NCBI GenBank assembly: GCA_964481885.1
Contig: CAYZUS010000013.1
Coordinates: forward strand, 1 to 52,277
DNA length: 52,277 nt
Direction: 5' to 3'
Origin: Fen731 sp964481885
Lineage (GTDB): Bacteria > Actinomycetota > Humimicrobiia > Humimicrobiales > Humimicrobiaceae
The position numbers were made by a program, and so were the translations under genes. Below the pieces are notes generated by a model. That model made no database searches, had not been told where the DNA came from, and saw only the letters and a list, made by a program, of their open reading frames with translations. How positions within the stretch are numbered: position 1 is the first letter of the stretch; every line of letters begins with the position of its first letter. Shown in pieces: positions 16,314 to 25,572 of the stretch.

Positions 16314-17071
16314 GTGAAGAGCGTCGTCAGTACATATTAAATCTCATTAATAAGACAGGCGGCATTAAAGCAATAGATATTGCAAAGACACTTGCCGTAT
16401 CGGAACTTACAATAAGGCGCGACCTGGACAAGCTTGCAAAAAAAGAAGTTCTTAAAAGGACTCATGGCGGTGCTGTCAACATTCTTTCAGTAGGGCATGA
16501 AATGAAATTTGATGTCCAGAAGGAAAAGTATATTGATGAGAAAAAACGTATAGCCCTTGCAGCTTCAGCCCTGATAGACGAGGAAGATGTCATCCTTATA
16601 GAAGCAGGGACCACAGGGTACCAGACTGCCCTAAATATCGCCAACAAAACAAAGCTTACAATAATTACCAACAGCTGTGACATTGCAGTTCTTCTTGGAA
16701 GGACCAATCCGGGATATAAGATTATTTTAAGCGGTGGTATTCTTAATATTGACACACATGCACTTGTCGGGCCTATTGCCGATTTTGCATTTAAAACCAC
16801 CTTTGCAGACAAGGCGTTTATAGGGGTAAGCGGCATAGACCTGGAAAAGGGCATTACAGCAGCTGACCCGATAGAGGCGCAGACAAAAAAGAACATAATA
16901 AGCTGCGCAAAGCAGGTCATTGCGCTGGCGGACCATTCAAAGATAGGCCATGTTGCCATGAATTATGTTGCACCGATCAGCAAAATAAATGTTTTTATCA
17001 CCGACAGTGAAGCAGATGGGGAATTCATTGAAAAAATCAGGGAGCTGGATATTAAGGTGATAATTAAATAA
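16289..17071 (+). CDS. DeoR/GlpR-family transcriptional regulator
   Basis: A 260-residue regulator. The N-terminal winged helix has EERRQYILNLINKTGGI, VSELTIRRDLDKLAKKEVL and RTHGGAV, the signature of DeoR proteins. The C-terminal domain (about residues 80-255) is a ribose-5-phosphate isomerase-like sensor for a sugar phosphate; ILIEAGTTGYQTA, GG, and DHSKIGHVA are its usual marks. It begins inside the dehydrogenase gene with GGGAG just upstream. It probably represses the dehydrogenase transcript, and perhaps the upstream aminotransferase, until a phosphorylated sugar accumulates. Confidence 0.93.
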   Translation: MDRPAAMLGEERRQYILNLINKTGGIKAIDIAKTLAVSELTIRRDLDKLAKKEVLKRTHGGAVNILSVGHEMKFDVQKEKYIDEKKRIALAASALIDEEDVILIEAGTTGYQTALNIANKTKLTIITNSCDIAVLLGRTNPGYKIILSGGILNIDTHALVGPIADFAFKTTFADKAFIGVSGIDLEKGITAADPIEAQTKKNIISCAKQVIALADHSKIGHVAMNYVAPISKINVFITDSEADGEFIEKIRELDIKVIIK

Positions 17072-17229
17072 GGGTTTAAGAATTATAAGCATGAGATAAA
17101 AACAGAGCAAGATTTGTTATTTTTCACTACTTTTTTATCTGGTTTATAAAAACCGGCTTTTGGATCTCTCTCACATAAATTATGGTATTTAACTTAAACC
17201 CATGCATTCCAGATAAAGAATCATAAAAG

Positions 17230-17276
17230 AAGCGCAGGCAATAAAAGATATTTTATCTGCCTGCGCTTTAATTTTT
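17230..17276. terminator. Strong, probably bidirectional terminator
   Basis: AAGCGCAGGCA (17230-17240) pairs perfectly with TGCCTGCGCTT (17258-17268). Inside, ATAAAA/TTTTAT extends the stem. On the plus strand it is followed by TAATTTTTT, on the minus strand by CTTTTATGATTCTTT. It lies between the convergent deoR-type and ABC ATPase genes and can serve both. The rest of 17072-17416 holds no gene. Confidence 0.85.
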
Positions 17277-17416
17277 TACCGGATGTAAACTGTAACTACT
17301 TTATTGCCCGAAAATTCTTTAACGGCAATATCATAAACAACAATTCGTCCGATATTTCATCAAATACTTAAATTAGGCTATTACAAATAATTACTTTGGC
17401 TGTACCAGCACTATAT

Positions 17417-18514
17417 CTATATATACGCCGCTTCAGTCGTCTTGTCAAAAAGATGTATCTTTGCAAGATCGACATGCATATCTATCGGCTTGCCTACACG
17501 GGCGGCGCTTCTCGGATTTACGCGCGCCGTAACCAATACCCCGTCTATGTCTATATATACGTATATCTCAGCACCCATAGGCTCTGTTACTTCCACGTTT
17601 GCTGTAATAATGGCATCGACAAGTTTGTCGTGCACAAACAAATTATCCTCAAGGTCTTCAGGCCTTATCCCGATTACCACATCTTTTCCTTTTAGGTTAT
17701 TGTCATCAACAACTTTTTTTATGATGTCTGCCATGGATATCGTAAACCTGGGGCTTATAAGCTTGTAATCATCTGTAACCTTTGCATCAAGGAAGTTCAT
17801 TGCAGGAGAACCTATAAATCCCGCTACAAACATGTTCTTTGGGTGATCATATACTGTCTGTGGATCCCCTTCCTGCTGTACAAGACCGTCTTTCATAATT
17901 ATCATCTTGTCGGCCATCGTCATGGCTTCTGTCTGGTCATGCGTAACATAGACAATTGTTGCATTCAATCTTTCATGAAGTTTTGCAATCTCGGTCCTCA
18001 TCTCTACACGAAGCTTTGCGTCAAGGTTGGATAATGGCTCGTCCATCAAAAAAACTTTTGGGTTACGCACTATTGCACGACCCAGTGCGACTCGCTGCCT
18101 CTGGCCGCCTGAGAGCTGCTTAGGCCTTCGCTTTAAAAGCTCTTCTATTTTTAAGATCCTTGCAGCTTCATTTACCCTTTTAATGATTTCAGCTTTGGGG
18201 GTTTTTCTCAATTTCAGGCCAAACGCCATATTGTCATATACATTCATATGCGGATAAAGAGCATAGTTTTGGAACACCATTGCTATGTCTCTGTCTTTGG
18301 GTGGAACATTGTTTACAACCCTGTCCCCTATCATTATCTCTCCCGCTGTTGCCTCTTCAAGACCCGCAATCATTCTGAGCGTTGTAGTCTTTCCACATCC
18401 GGACGGACCAACCAGTACTACAAACTGGCGATCCTCTATTATGGTGCTGATATTATCAACCGCCACCACCTCGTCGAACTTCTTTGTCAGGTCTTTCAGT
18501 GTTACCTGTGCCAT
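17417..18514 (-). CDS. Sugar ABC transporter ATP-binding protein (MalK/UgpC/MsmK type)
   Basis: A 365-residue ATPase. Walker A GPSGCGKT is at residues 36-43, the Q-loop in VFQNYALYPHM, the signature LSGGQRQ at 134-140, Walker B VFLMDEP, and the H-loop in VYVTHDQTEAM. A C-terminal TOBE/MalK-type regulatory domain (about residues 240-365) includes VIGIRPED, the mark of the carbohydrate CUT1 group. No permease or binding-protein gene is adjacent. It is therefore probably a shared ATPase that energises several sugar transporters encoded elsewhere, as MsmK does. Confidence 0.93.
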   Translation of the reverse strand: MAQVTLKDLTKKFDEVVAVDNISTIIEDRQFVVLVGPSGCGKTTTLRMIAGLEEATAGEIMIGDRVVNNVPPKDRDIAMVFQNYALYPHMNVYDNMAFGLKLRKTPKAEIIKRVNEAARILKIEELLKRRPKQLSGGQRQRVALGRAIVRNPKVFLMDEPLSNLDAKLRVEMRTEIAKLHERLNATIVYVTHDQTEAMTMADKMIIMKDGLVQQEGDPQTVYDHPKNMFVAGFIGSPAMNFLDAKVTDDYKLISPRFTISMADIIKKVVDDNNLKGKDVVIGIRPEDLEDNLFVHDKLVDAIITANVEVTEPMGAEIYVYIDIDGVLVTARVNPRSAARVGKPIDMHVDLAKIHLFDKTTEAAYI

Positions 18515-18828
18515 TGTTTTCTCCTTGTCATAATAATGAGATATTATCCAATGTTGTGCAGATAATTAATAAATTATCCTTAGTGCACCAATAAGGCCAT
18601 ATCTCCAGTCCTTATTAAAACAAATTATATGCCAGATCCCCAAACAATCAAACTTTTTTATTACTTTACTTATTTTTTGGAAATAGAAATATCTGCAGCC
18701 TGCAAGGTGCTATTATTAAGGAAATTATTAATGGGTGATTAATTGCTTTATTGCCTCAATATTTTTTTAATTAGGACTGCTTATGTTATAATTTTATATA
18801 AATTCAGCAGAATATTTCAGGAGGAAGC
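18515..18828. other. Divergent noncoding spacer upstream of plsY
   Basis: 314 bp without a convincing gene. A TATAAT at 18787-18792 probably serves plsY, although no good -35 box lies 17 nt before it. The frame open at 18743-18925 overlaps plsY and has no family features. Confidence 0.45.
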
Positions 18829-19476
18829 TTGCTCCTTGGTAATTTTTATTTTAATACTGCAATACTCCTTGTCTGCGCGTATTTTATTGGCAGTTTCCCT
18901 TCTGCATTTATTGCGGGAAAAATAAAAGGTATCGACGTAAGGAAAACAGGAAGCACGAATGTTGGCGGCATGAATGCCTACTCAAGCGTTGGTAAAATAG
19001 CAGGCATACTAGTAATAGTCGTTGATATGGGCAAGGGAGCACTGGTTGCCTGGCTGGCCACAAAGTTTTCTGCACATCACCCCTTTGTGCCGCTTCTTGC
19101 AGTTATAGCTGCAATAGTCGGGCATAACTGGATGATTTATATCGGTTTTAAAGGCGGGAAAGGGTTTTCCACTCTTGTGGGAGCATTATTTTTTCTTTCA
19201 CCTCTGTCGGCGCTTTTTTTATATCTTTACTTTATGTTTGCTGCGATACTGCTTTTTAAAGATATTTACATAGCTGAAGGCGTTGCAATGTTTTTCTTTT
19301 CATTTTTTATGTGGTACAGGGAAGGCAGTTATTATTGGTGCATATTTATGATTGTTGTAACTGTTATCTGTAGTTTAAAAAGCCTTAATCTGTACAAGAC
19401 ATATTTTACAGAAGACCGCCGCAAAGTAAGCCCGATATTTAAAAGGATCTTTAGGCCTTTTTTTAAAACGGGTTGA
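18829..19476 (+). CDS. plsY: Acyl-phosphate:glycerol-3-phosphate acyltransferase
   Basis: The integral membrane enzyme that transfers an acyl group from acyl-phosphate to glycerol-3-phosphate, the first step of phospholipid synthesis. Five or so hydrophobic segments are visible. The three PlsY motifs are present: GSFPSAFIAGKIKGIDVR, GSTNVGGMN with the glycine-rich phosphate loop, and HNWMIYIGFKGGKG. The start is a TTG at 18829 with AGGAGG (18819-18824) 4 nt upstream, and no ATG competes. Length (215) is normal. The acyltransferase at 20116 may act on related lipids. Confidence 0.95.
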   Translation: MLLGNFYFNTAILLVCAYFIGSFPSAFIAGKIKGIDVRKTGSTNVGGMNAYSSVGKIAGILVIVVDMGKGALVAWLATKFSAHHPFVPLLAVIAAIVGHNWMIYIGFKGGKGFSTLVGALFFLSPLSALFLYLYFMFAAILLFKDIYIAEGVAMFFFSFFMWYREGSYYWCIFMIVVTVICSLKSLNLYKTYFTEDRRKVSPIFKRIFRPFFKTG

Positions 19477-19550
19477 AATAATGAAGGCTAAAAAGTAAAA
19501 TGTATGCCATTATATTAATATTAAAAAATAACATGAAAGGACAGTCTTAA

Positions 19551-20000
19551 ATGAAGTGTCCTTTTTGTTCTATGCCTGATACAAAAGTCATTGATACAAG
19601 GCTTTCAGAATCAGAAGGAAGCATAAGGCGCAGGCGCGAGTGTGAAAAATGCGGCAAGAGGTTTACTACTTTTGAGCGCATAGAAAACACCCCTATAGCC
19701 GTAATTAAAAAAGAAAATATCAGGGAACCGTTTGACAGGAATAAAATACTTGGCGGACTGATAAGGGCATGCGTAAAAAGAAACATCAGCACATCCATAC
19801 TTGAAAATCTGGTTGACGAAATTGAATCAGAAATAAGAAATTTCCATGCAAATGAGATAAGCTCCAAAGAAATAGGAGATATAGTGCTCAAAAAACTAAA
19901 AAGCCTTGACAAGGTGGCTTACATCAGGTTTGCTTCTGTCTACAAACAGTTTGACAGCGTAAAGCAATTTACAGAAGAGTTGTCTGAGCTTAAAGATTAA
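19551..20000 (+). CDS. nrdR: Transcriptional repressor NrdR
   Basis: A 149-residue repressor of ribonucleotide reductase genes. An N-terminal zinc ribbon has CPFC (residues 3-6) and CEKCGKRFTTFER. An ATP-cone (about residues 45-135) beginning PIAVIKKENIREPFDRNKI senses ATP/dATP. It is full length. Its target is very probably nrdJ in this same window, whose promoter carries two NrdR boxes. AAAGGA precedes the ATG. Confidence 0.97.
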   Translation: MKCPFCSMPDTKVIDTRLSESEGSIRRRRECEKCGKRFTTFERIENTPIAVIKKENIREPFDRNKILGGLIRACVKRNISTSILENLVDEIESEIRNFHANEISSKEIGDIVLKKLKSLDKVAYIRFASVYKQFDSVKQFTEELSELKD

Positions 20001-20002
20001 TG

Positions 20003-20038
20003 AGCCAGTAAGTCTGCTTTAAAACAGGCAGACGGGCT
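20003..20038 (+). terminator. Hairpin after nrdR (terminator candidate without U-tract)
   Basis: GTCTGC (20012-20017) pairs with GCAGAC (20028-20033), and an outer AGCC/GGCT (20003-20006, 20035-20038) can extend it. It follows the nrdR stop by a few bases, but A-rich rather than T-rich DNA follows. It could be a weak or factor-dependent terminator. Confidence 0.35.
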
Positions 20039-20115
20039 ATCAAAAAGCAAAAAAATTGATTTACAAAACAATAATATAAATATCAAAATAATAAAGGGCA
20101 CCTAATACTAAAAAA

Positions 20116-20982
20116 ATGTTAATATACCTTGGCTATAAATTTGTAGAATTCCTGGTTTTTGTAACCCCTTATCCCGTTACATATTTTATTGCGGATACTG
20201 CGGCAACAATTTTATTTTTTTGCGGTAAATATGTGGATATCCTTAAAAAAAATGTTTCCATGGCTCTGGATACAGACATAAACGACAAAAAAACCACAAT
20301 GACCGCCTGGAAAATATATATCATCTGGTACAGAAATATAGCTGACTTTATAAAACTTCCACTGCTAAGCGATGAAAAATTCAAAAAAAGGGTTGAGCTT
20401 CATGGTTTGGAAAATCTTAAGGAAGCCTTGACCGAAGGAAAAGGAGCTGTGCTTTTTTCTGCGCATATGGGTAATTTTGAATGGGCAGGCTGCAGAATTG
20501 CGGTCGAAGGTTTTAAGGTAACCGGAGTGGGCCTGGAAAGGCCATACAAAAAGACCAATCTGTTTTTTGAAAACAGAAGGCGCACCAGGGGAATGGGAAC
20601 ACTTTATGCAAATAAAAGGGAACTTAATATTTTCAGGATTTTAAAAAATAACGAAACGCTGGCAATGCCAACTGAATTTGACCCTTTAAAGACTGCAAAA
20701 GAATACGATTTTTTTAATAAAAAAGCTTTCATTCCGTCGGGACCTGTGGAGCTGGCATTAAAAACAGGCGCGGCGCTTCTGCCGTGTTTCATCTGGAGAA
20801 AAAATAAATATATCCACTATGAAGTAATCGGCGAACCTTTAAAGCTGGAAAGAGATGAAAAGAAATTTGCCGACAGAAAAGAGTTTGTTGAATATAATAT
20901 GAAAAAAATGACTGAAGTGCTGGAGAAATATATTAAAGAGCATATTGAAGAATGGGAAATGTTTCATGATATATGGGCCTAA
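20116..20982 (+). CDS. Lysophospholipid acyltransferase (LpxL/HtrB-PatA family)
   Basis: A 288-residue membrane-associated acyltransferase. After a hydrophobic N-terminal anchor (about residues 1-40) comes FSAHMGNFEWAG, the H(X4)E-type active site of the lauroyl/phosphatidylinositol-mannoside acyltransferases. LERPYKKTNLFFENRR and AFIPSGPVELALKTGAALLPCF follow. In Gram-negatives these acylate lipid A; in Actinobacteria the relatives acylate glycolipids such as PIMs. With no LPS genes in view, glycolipid acylation is more likely; the two GT4 enzymes near 38-40 kb are possible partners. The stop codon lies inside the first unit of a 26-bp repeat array. Confidence 0.85.
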   Translation: MLIYLGYKFVEFLVFVTPYPVTYFIADTAATILFFCGKYVDILKKNVSMALDTDINDKKTTMTAWKIYIIWYRNIADFIKLPLLSDEKFKKRVELHGLENLKEALTEGKGAVLFSAHMGNFEWAGCRIAVEGFKVTGVGLERPYKKTNLFFENRRRTRGMGTLYANKRELNIFRILKNNETLAMPTEFDPLKTAKEYDFFNKKAFIPSGPVELALKTGAALLPCFIWRKNKYIHYEVIGEPLKLERDEKKFADRKEFVEYNMKKMTEVLEKYIKEHIEEWEMFHDIWA

Positions 20983-21130
20983 AAAATAGGTTGGAAGCGT
21001 GGACCTAAAATGTATGTTTGCCATAGGGATCTAAAATTCCGGTTTGATTTCCGGATCTAAAATACATGTTTGATGTGTGGATTAAAAATAAATTTCCGCC
21101 ATATAAGTCTAAAAAAGGAAAAAAAGAAAA
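20975..21130. repeat. Degenerate 26-bp tandem repeat, 5-6 copies
   Basis: Units start at 20975, 21001, 21027, 21053, 21079 and 21105, each 26 bp. Nearly all carry GG-(A/C)(C/T)CTAAAA in the same place; units 2 and 4 also share ATGTTTG. Unit 1 includes the last codons and stop (TAA 20980-20982) of the acyltransferase gene, so the CTAAAA core looks like copies of the gene end. The array runs almost to the P-type ATPase start. Confidence 0.85.
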
Positions 21131-21155
21131 GCATTTTAGTAGAAAGGCATCCTAA

Positions 21156-24100
21156 TTGAAGATAGTTTTTAACGGCCAGGCAGACATTTTCTGGCACACC
21201 AGACAATCTGCCGACATTGAGAGTGAACTTAAAACAAACATCCTGACCGGCCTTTCACAGACAGCGGTCCTGGAGCGTTTGGAAAAAATCGGCCCAAATG
21301 AACTTGAGGAAAAAAAAGGGCGCTCGCCCTTTAAGATTTTTATGTCGCAATTCAATGATTTTATGATATGGATACTTATCGCCGCAGCTCTTGTATCCGG
21401 AATATTAATCAGGGAAGTAACTGATGCAATAGTAATCCTGGTGATACTTGTAATCAACTCCGTGCTGGGTTTTGTCCAGGAATTCCGCGCCGAGAAGGCC
21501 CTGGCGGCACTTAAAGAACTTGCCGCTCCCACAGCTCTCATAATCAGAGACGGGGTCGAGCAAAATCTTCCTTCAAGGGTAGTGGTCCCGGGTGATATTA
21601 TCAAGCTCACTGCAGGGGACCTTGTTCCGGCTGACTGCAGAGTTGTAAGCCAGGTAAATCTGCAGGCCAATGAATCGATTATTACAGGCGAATCTCTTCC
21701 GGTTGATAAATCCATAAATGCTATTCAGAAGGAAAATCTGCCTTTGGGCGACAGGGTCAATATGCTTTTCAGCGGAACAACGATTACAAAAGGACGCTGC
21801 AGCGCAATAGTCACAGGAACAGGCAAAAATACGGAACTTGGTAAAATTGCCAGCCTTGTGCAGTCAAAAGATGAGCAGACACCGCTTCAAAAAGAGTTAA
21901 AAACCGTCGGCACAAGAATCGGGATAATCTGCCTTGCTGTAAGCGCAGTGGTTTTTGTAGCCGGAATGTTAAAAGGCTTTATTGCAATCTCACAGGGTGC
22001 AATAACTTCTACCAGGGGCGACATCATTTCTGAGATGTTTCTTGTTGCGGTCGCTCTTGCTGTGGCATCCATACCTGAGGGCCTTCCTGCAATAGTAACC
22101 ATATCTCTTGCGCTTGGCGTACAGAAAATGGCTAAAAACAATGCAATAGTCAGAAGGTTAAGCTCTGTGGAAACACTTGGCAGTGTATCAGTTATATGTA
22201 CCGATAAAACAGGGACACTTACACAAAACAGGATGACCGTAAGAAAAATCTATACCGGCCTCGATGAATACATTGAGTATGAAAACCTTAAAAAAGCCGC
22301 AGGCCCAGGCGTGTCGGGTGGCAATGCAATGCAGGAAAAAGGTGAAACCGGCAATGGAAGCGAATTTGGCAGAGCCGATACCGGTATGGCTGTAATCAGC
22401 AGCTTTAAAGGAAATAGCGGTAACGGAACCGTTGTGGGCAAAACAGAGGGAGATATAGCCGGCAGAGCCAGTGGAACTGGCGGCGTCGGTGGGACCGGCA
22501 ATGGTGGCTCAACAGGCAGAGACGGCGAAATCAGGGGGGACCAAACAGGCAGTGCCGGAACAGGCAGCATTGAAAACAACAGCGATGCGGTTAAAGATAT
22601 TCATCTTTACCATGGAAATATTGTACCAAAGAATGCTGTTTCTTTAAAATTTCTTATAGAAAATGCAGTTTTGTGTAATGATGCCTATTATCTTGACAGA
22701 GACAACCGAAAGCTCGCTGGTGACCCGACCGAAACTGCGCTTATTGAATTGGGAAGTTTCTATTCACTGGATAAGGACAGCCTTGAGTTTATGCTTCCGC
22801 GTGAGTATGAGGAACCTTTTGACTCTGTAAGAAAGATGATGTCAACAGTACACCGGATATCTGAAGATTACTTTTTTCCCAAACAAGAAATTCTGGTTTC
22901 TGGTGACTGCATTGTTCCAGCTGACAGGCTGCAGGACGGAGCAGTGAGTGTTTCCAAGGCCATGCCTCAATATATTCTTTTCTGTAAGGGTGCGCCTGAA
23001 ATGGTCGTTAAAAAATGCACTAAAATCATAAAGGGCAGCACCANNNNNNNNNNNNNNNNNNNNNNNNNNNNNNNNNNNNNNNNNNNNNNNNNNNNNNNNN
23101 NNNNNNNNNNNNNNNNNNNNNNNNNNNNNNNNNNNNNNNNNNNGGTGCGCCTGAAATGGTCGTTAAAAAATGCACTAAAATCATAAAGGGCAGCACCATA
23201 GAAGATATGACAGATTCTGACAAAGATAGAATCTTTCAAATCAATACAAACCTTGCAAGCGGAGCAATGCGAAACCTAGCCTTTGCATTCAAATATATAT
23301 CCGGAGTACCGGAAGGTACAAAAGTAGATGAACTTGAAAATGATCTTGTATTTAATGGCATGGTAGGGATGATAGACCCGCCAAGGCCCGAAGTTTTTGA
23401 TGCAGTGGCTAAGTGCAAAAAAGCCGGAATCAATATTATTATGGTAACCGGTGACCACAAACTTACTGCCAGGGCCATAGGAGAAGAACTTGGTATTCTT
23501 GGGCCCGGAGACAGGATAGTTGATGAAGAAGAATTCAGCAGGATGGAGCAGGGTCAGCTTGTCGGCGAGATTGAAGACATTAAAGTCTTTGCCCGTGTAT
23601 CACCTGAGCATAAGGTAGAAATAGTGGAGGCGCTTAAAACCAGAAATCACATTGTGGCAATGACAGGAGATGGAATAAACGATGCTCCATCTCTAAAGAG
23701 GGCCGACATTGGGCTTGCGATGGGAATATCCGGAACAGACGTAAGCAAGGAAGCTAGCGACATGATCCTTACAGATGATAATTTTGCCACCATAGTAAAG
23801 GCCATAAGAGAAGGCAGGGTAATTTATGATAACTTAAAAAAATTCATACTCTTTCTTTTGTCCTGCAACATGTCTGAGGTTCTTCTGATGTTTATCGCCA
23901 TAGTCTTTGGCAGTTTTATTTTCCGCATGCTTGGAATGGACCCATTACTTGCATATCTTCCGCTCCTTCCTGTACAGATCCTCTGGATGAACCTAGTGAC
24001 AGACGGCTTCCCTGCCCTTGCCCTTGGCATAAACCCGGCAGAGCCAAATATCATGGAGAGGATAATATCAAAAAGGCGTGAGAGAATTTTAAGCAGAAGC

Positions 24101-24526
24101 AGGCTTTCCCAGACAGTCTGGCAGGGGCTGGTGCTGACACTCGGGGCGCTTTTCATGTATTTTATCGGCCCGATTCTTTTTGACACTCACAGCCTGCAGC
24201 ATGATACGGATGTCTTTCATACATGTGTGTTTTCAACACTGGTTATAACACAGCTTTTGCATTCCTTTAATTTCAGGTTTGAAGACAAAGGGATTTTAAG
24301 GAAAGGTATATTTGCAAACCGTTTTTTAAACATTTCAGTAATTGCTTCAATTGTCCTTCAGGTCGCAATAGTATATACGCCTTTCCTGCAAAAAGTTTTC
24401 AGTACTACAGGGTTAACTATTAATCAGTGGATCGCTGTTATTATATGCTCAGTTGTCCCTGTACTAATAATAAACCTGATTAATGAAATATTATGTGCCA
24501 GGAAACGCAAACACACTGTAACTTAA
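21156..24526 (+). CDS. Calcium-type (P2A/SERCA-like) cation-transporting P-type ATPase
   Basis: ATP-driven export of Ca2+ or a similar cation across the membrane. Motifs in order are an N-terminal cation ATPase domain, ITGESLPVDK (actuator), SIPEGLPAIVT (M4 ion site), CTDKTGTLTQN (phosphorylated Asp at residue 350), MVTGDHKLTA, AMTGDGINDAPSLKRADIG, and NLVTDGFPALALGINP (M6). Residues about 379-477 are an unusual Gly-rich insertion just after the phosphorylation site. A run of 100 N (23044-23143) breaks the frame, but its flanks are identical 55-bp copies. Removing N plus one copy gives one uninterrupted frame of 1071 residues, so the gene is intact. The start is TTG with AAAGG upstream. Confidence 0.93.
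23044..23143. other. Assembly gap (100 N) with identical 55-bp flanks
   Basis: Bases 22989-23043 and 23144-23198 are identical. This is what results when two contigs ending in the same k-mer are scaffolded with a fixed 100-N spacer. Collapsing them restores the ATPase frame exactly. Confidence 0.95.
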
Positions 24527-24584
24527 AAACTGTTGTTACAATAAATAAATAATAAATCATTGTGATGGTACAATATATTTAAGA

Positions 24585-24630
24585 AGTAAATGGCAAGTAA
24601 ATGACTTGACAAGTGAATTGCCATTTTACT
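24585..24630. other. Imperfect inverted repeat downstream of the P-type ATPase
   Basis: AGTAAATGGCAA (24585-24596) pairs with TTGCCATTTTACT (24618-24630) with one bulged base. It lies in the 257-bp spacer after the ATPase. No T-run follows, so terminator function is doubtful. A TTGACA (24606-24611) falls in its loop. The rest of the spacer is A/T-rich without a gene. Confidence 0.4.
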
Positions 24631-24783
24631 GGCGTTAAAAAAATAAATAAAAAAAATGGCTTAAAAATACCTGGGCGTAATAAATTTAAATAAAAAACTT
24701 TTCGCAGCATTAAAAGGTATCTTTTTTAAGAATTTAAATATTCATTGCTTAATTATTAAACCAACAAATTTCAGGGGTGGAAA

Positions 24784-25419
24784 ATGAAAGCCAGAAAAGT
24801 ATTTGTCTATGTCCTTTCTCTTGTCCTTATAGTTTTCGGGATTGCGGGAAGCGCATTTTCAGTTGTTTTCATGCAAAAAATAAGCCAGTTTACAGGTAAC
24901 GTCAAGCAGATAGAAACAATAAATACCTCTTTAAAAAGTGGCTTTGAATCTATTACGACAATTACAAAAAACACAGGAATAGCTACTACAAATATGGCAG
25001 AAAGTATTAAAAGTGCCCGTCTTTCTCTTGAGGCCGCTGCCGGAACTTCCGCTTCTTCTGCCGACGCAATATACTCAATCGCCAAGATTACAAATTTTGA
25101 TATTCTTGGTTTTAAACCGATGGCAGAAACCGGTCAGTACTTTAACCAGATTGGCGATGACTTAAAAACTCTTTCTACCAGCATACTTGCCACGGCTGAG
25201 GCCCTTCAGACTAACGAGGAAGACATTGCCAGAATAGGCACGAACTTTGATGAGATGACTGTACAGCTCAATGTTATTTCGGGTGAGATTAGCCGTACTG
25301 TTTCCATAGTTGTCCAGGATAATATTTTGAATCTTATAAACATTCTGACAATTTATATAACTGTATTGCATGCCATGTTCATTCTAATCGGGGTATCACT
25401 GATGCTGGTTGCAAAATAA
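24784..25419 (+). CDS. Two-TM membrane protein with extracytoplasmic coiled-coil, unknown function
   Basis: I do not recognise the family. The 211-residue protein has a hydrophobic N-terminal segment (about residues 7-31) and another at the C-terminus (about 183-209). The region between is about 150 residues, Ser/Thr/Ala-rich and helical, with heptad-like spacing (KQIETINTSLKSGFESITTI; TNMAESIKSARLSLEAA; ALQTNEEDIARIGTNFDEM). It resembles the ligand-side helices of chemoreceptors and DUF948-like proteins, but no signalling domain follows. GGGGTGG precedes the ATG by 4 nt. It stands alone between the P-type ATPase and the oppositely oriented nrdJ. A membrane-tethered helical bundle on the outer face is all that can be inferred. 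Confidence 0.75.
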   Translation: MKARKVFVYVLSLVLIVFGIAGSAFSVVFMQKISQFTGNVKQIETINTSLKSGFESITTITKNTGIATTNMAESIKSARLSLEAAAGTSASSADAIYSIAKITNFDILGFKPMAETGQYFNQIGDDLKTLSTSILATAEALQTNEEDIARIGTNFDEMTVQLNVISGEISRTVSIVVQDNILNLINILTIYITVLHAMFILIGVSLMLVAK

Positions 25420-25572
25420 TGTTATCTCAATGGATAAATATTGGGAGGTCCCAGGCATCTTAGATTGACCTTTTCAAACACCAAGACAACAGTGGAATTT
25501 GTAAAAGCCAATGATACATAAGAAATAGCTCAAATTATCAAATTTCCGGTGAGTTTTCAAAAAATATATTTA

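Noticed and set aside
22250..22579. Pro-rich open frame opposite the Gly-rich insert of the P-type ATPase
   Set aside because: Antisense shadow of the GGN-rich coding strand, without a start signal.
25461..25532. Short frame reading GGPRHLRLTFSNTKTTVEFV before a stop, after the two-TM protein gene
   Set aside because: About 27 codons, no clear start, no family match. It could be a decayed gene end, but chance is equally likely.
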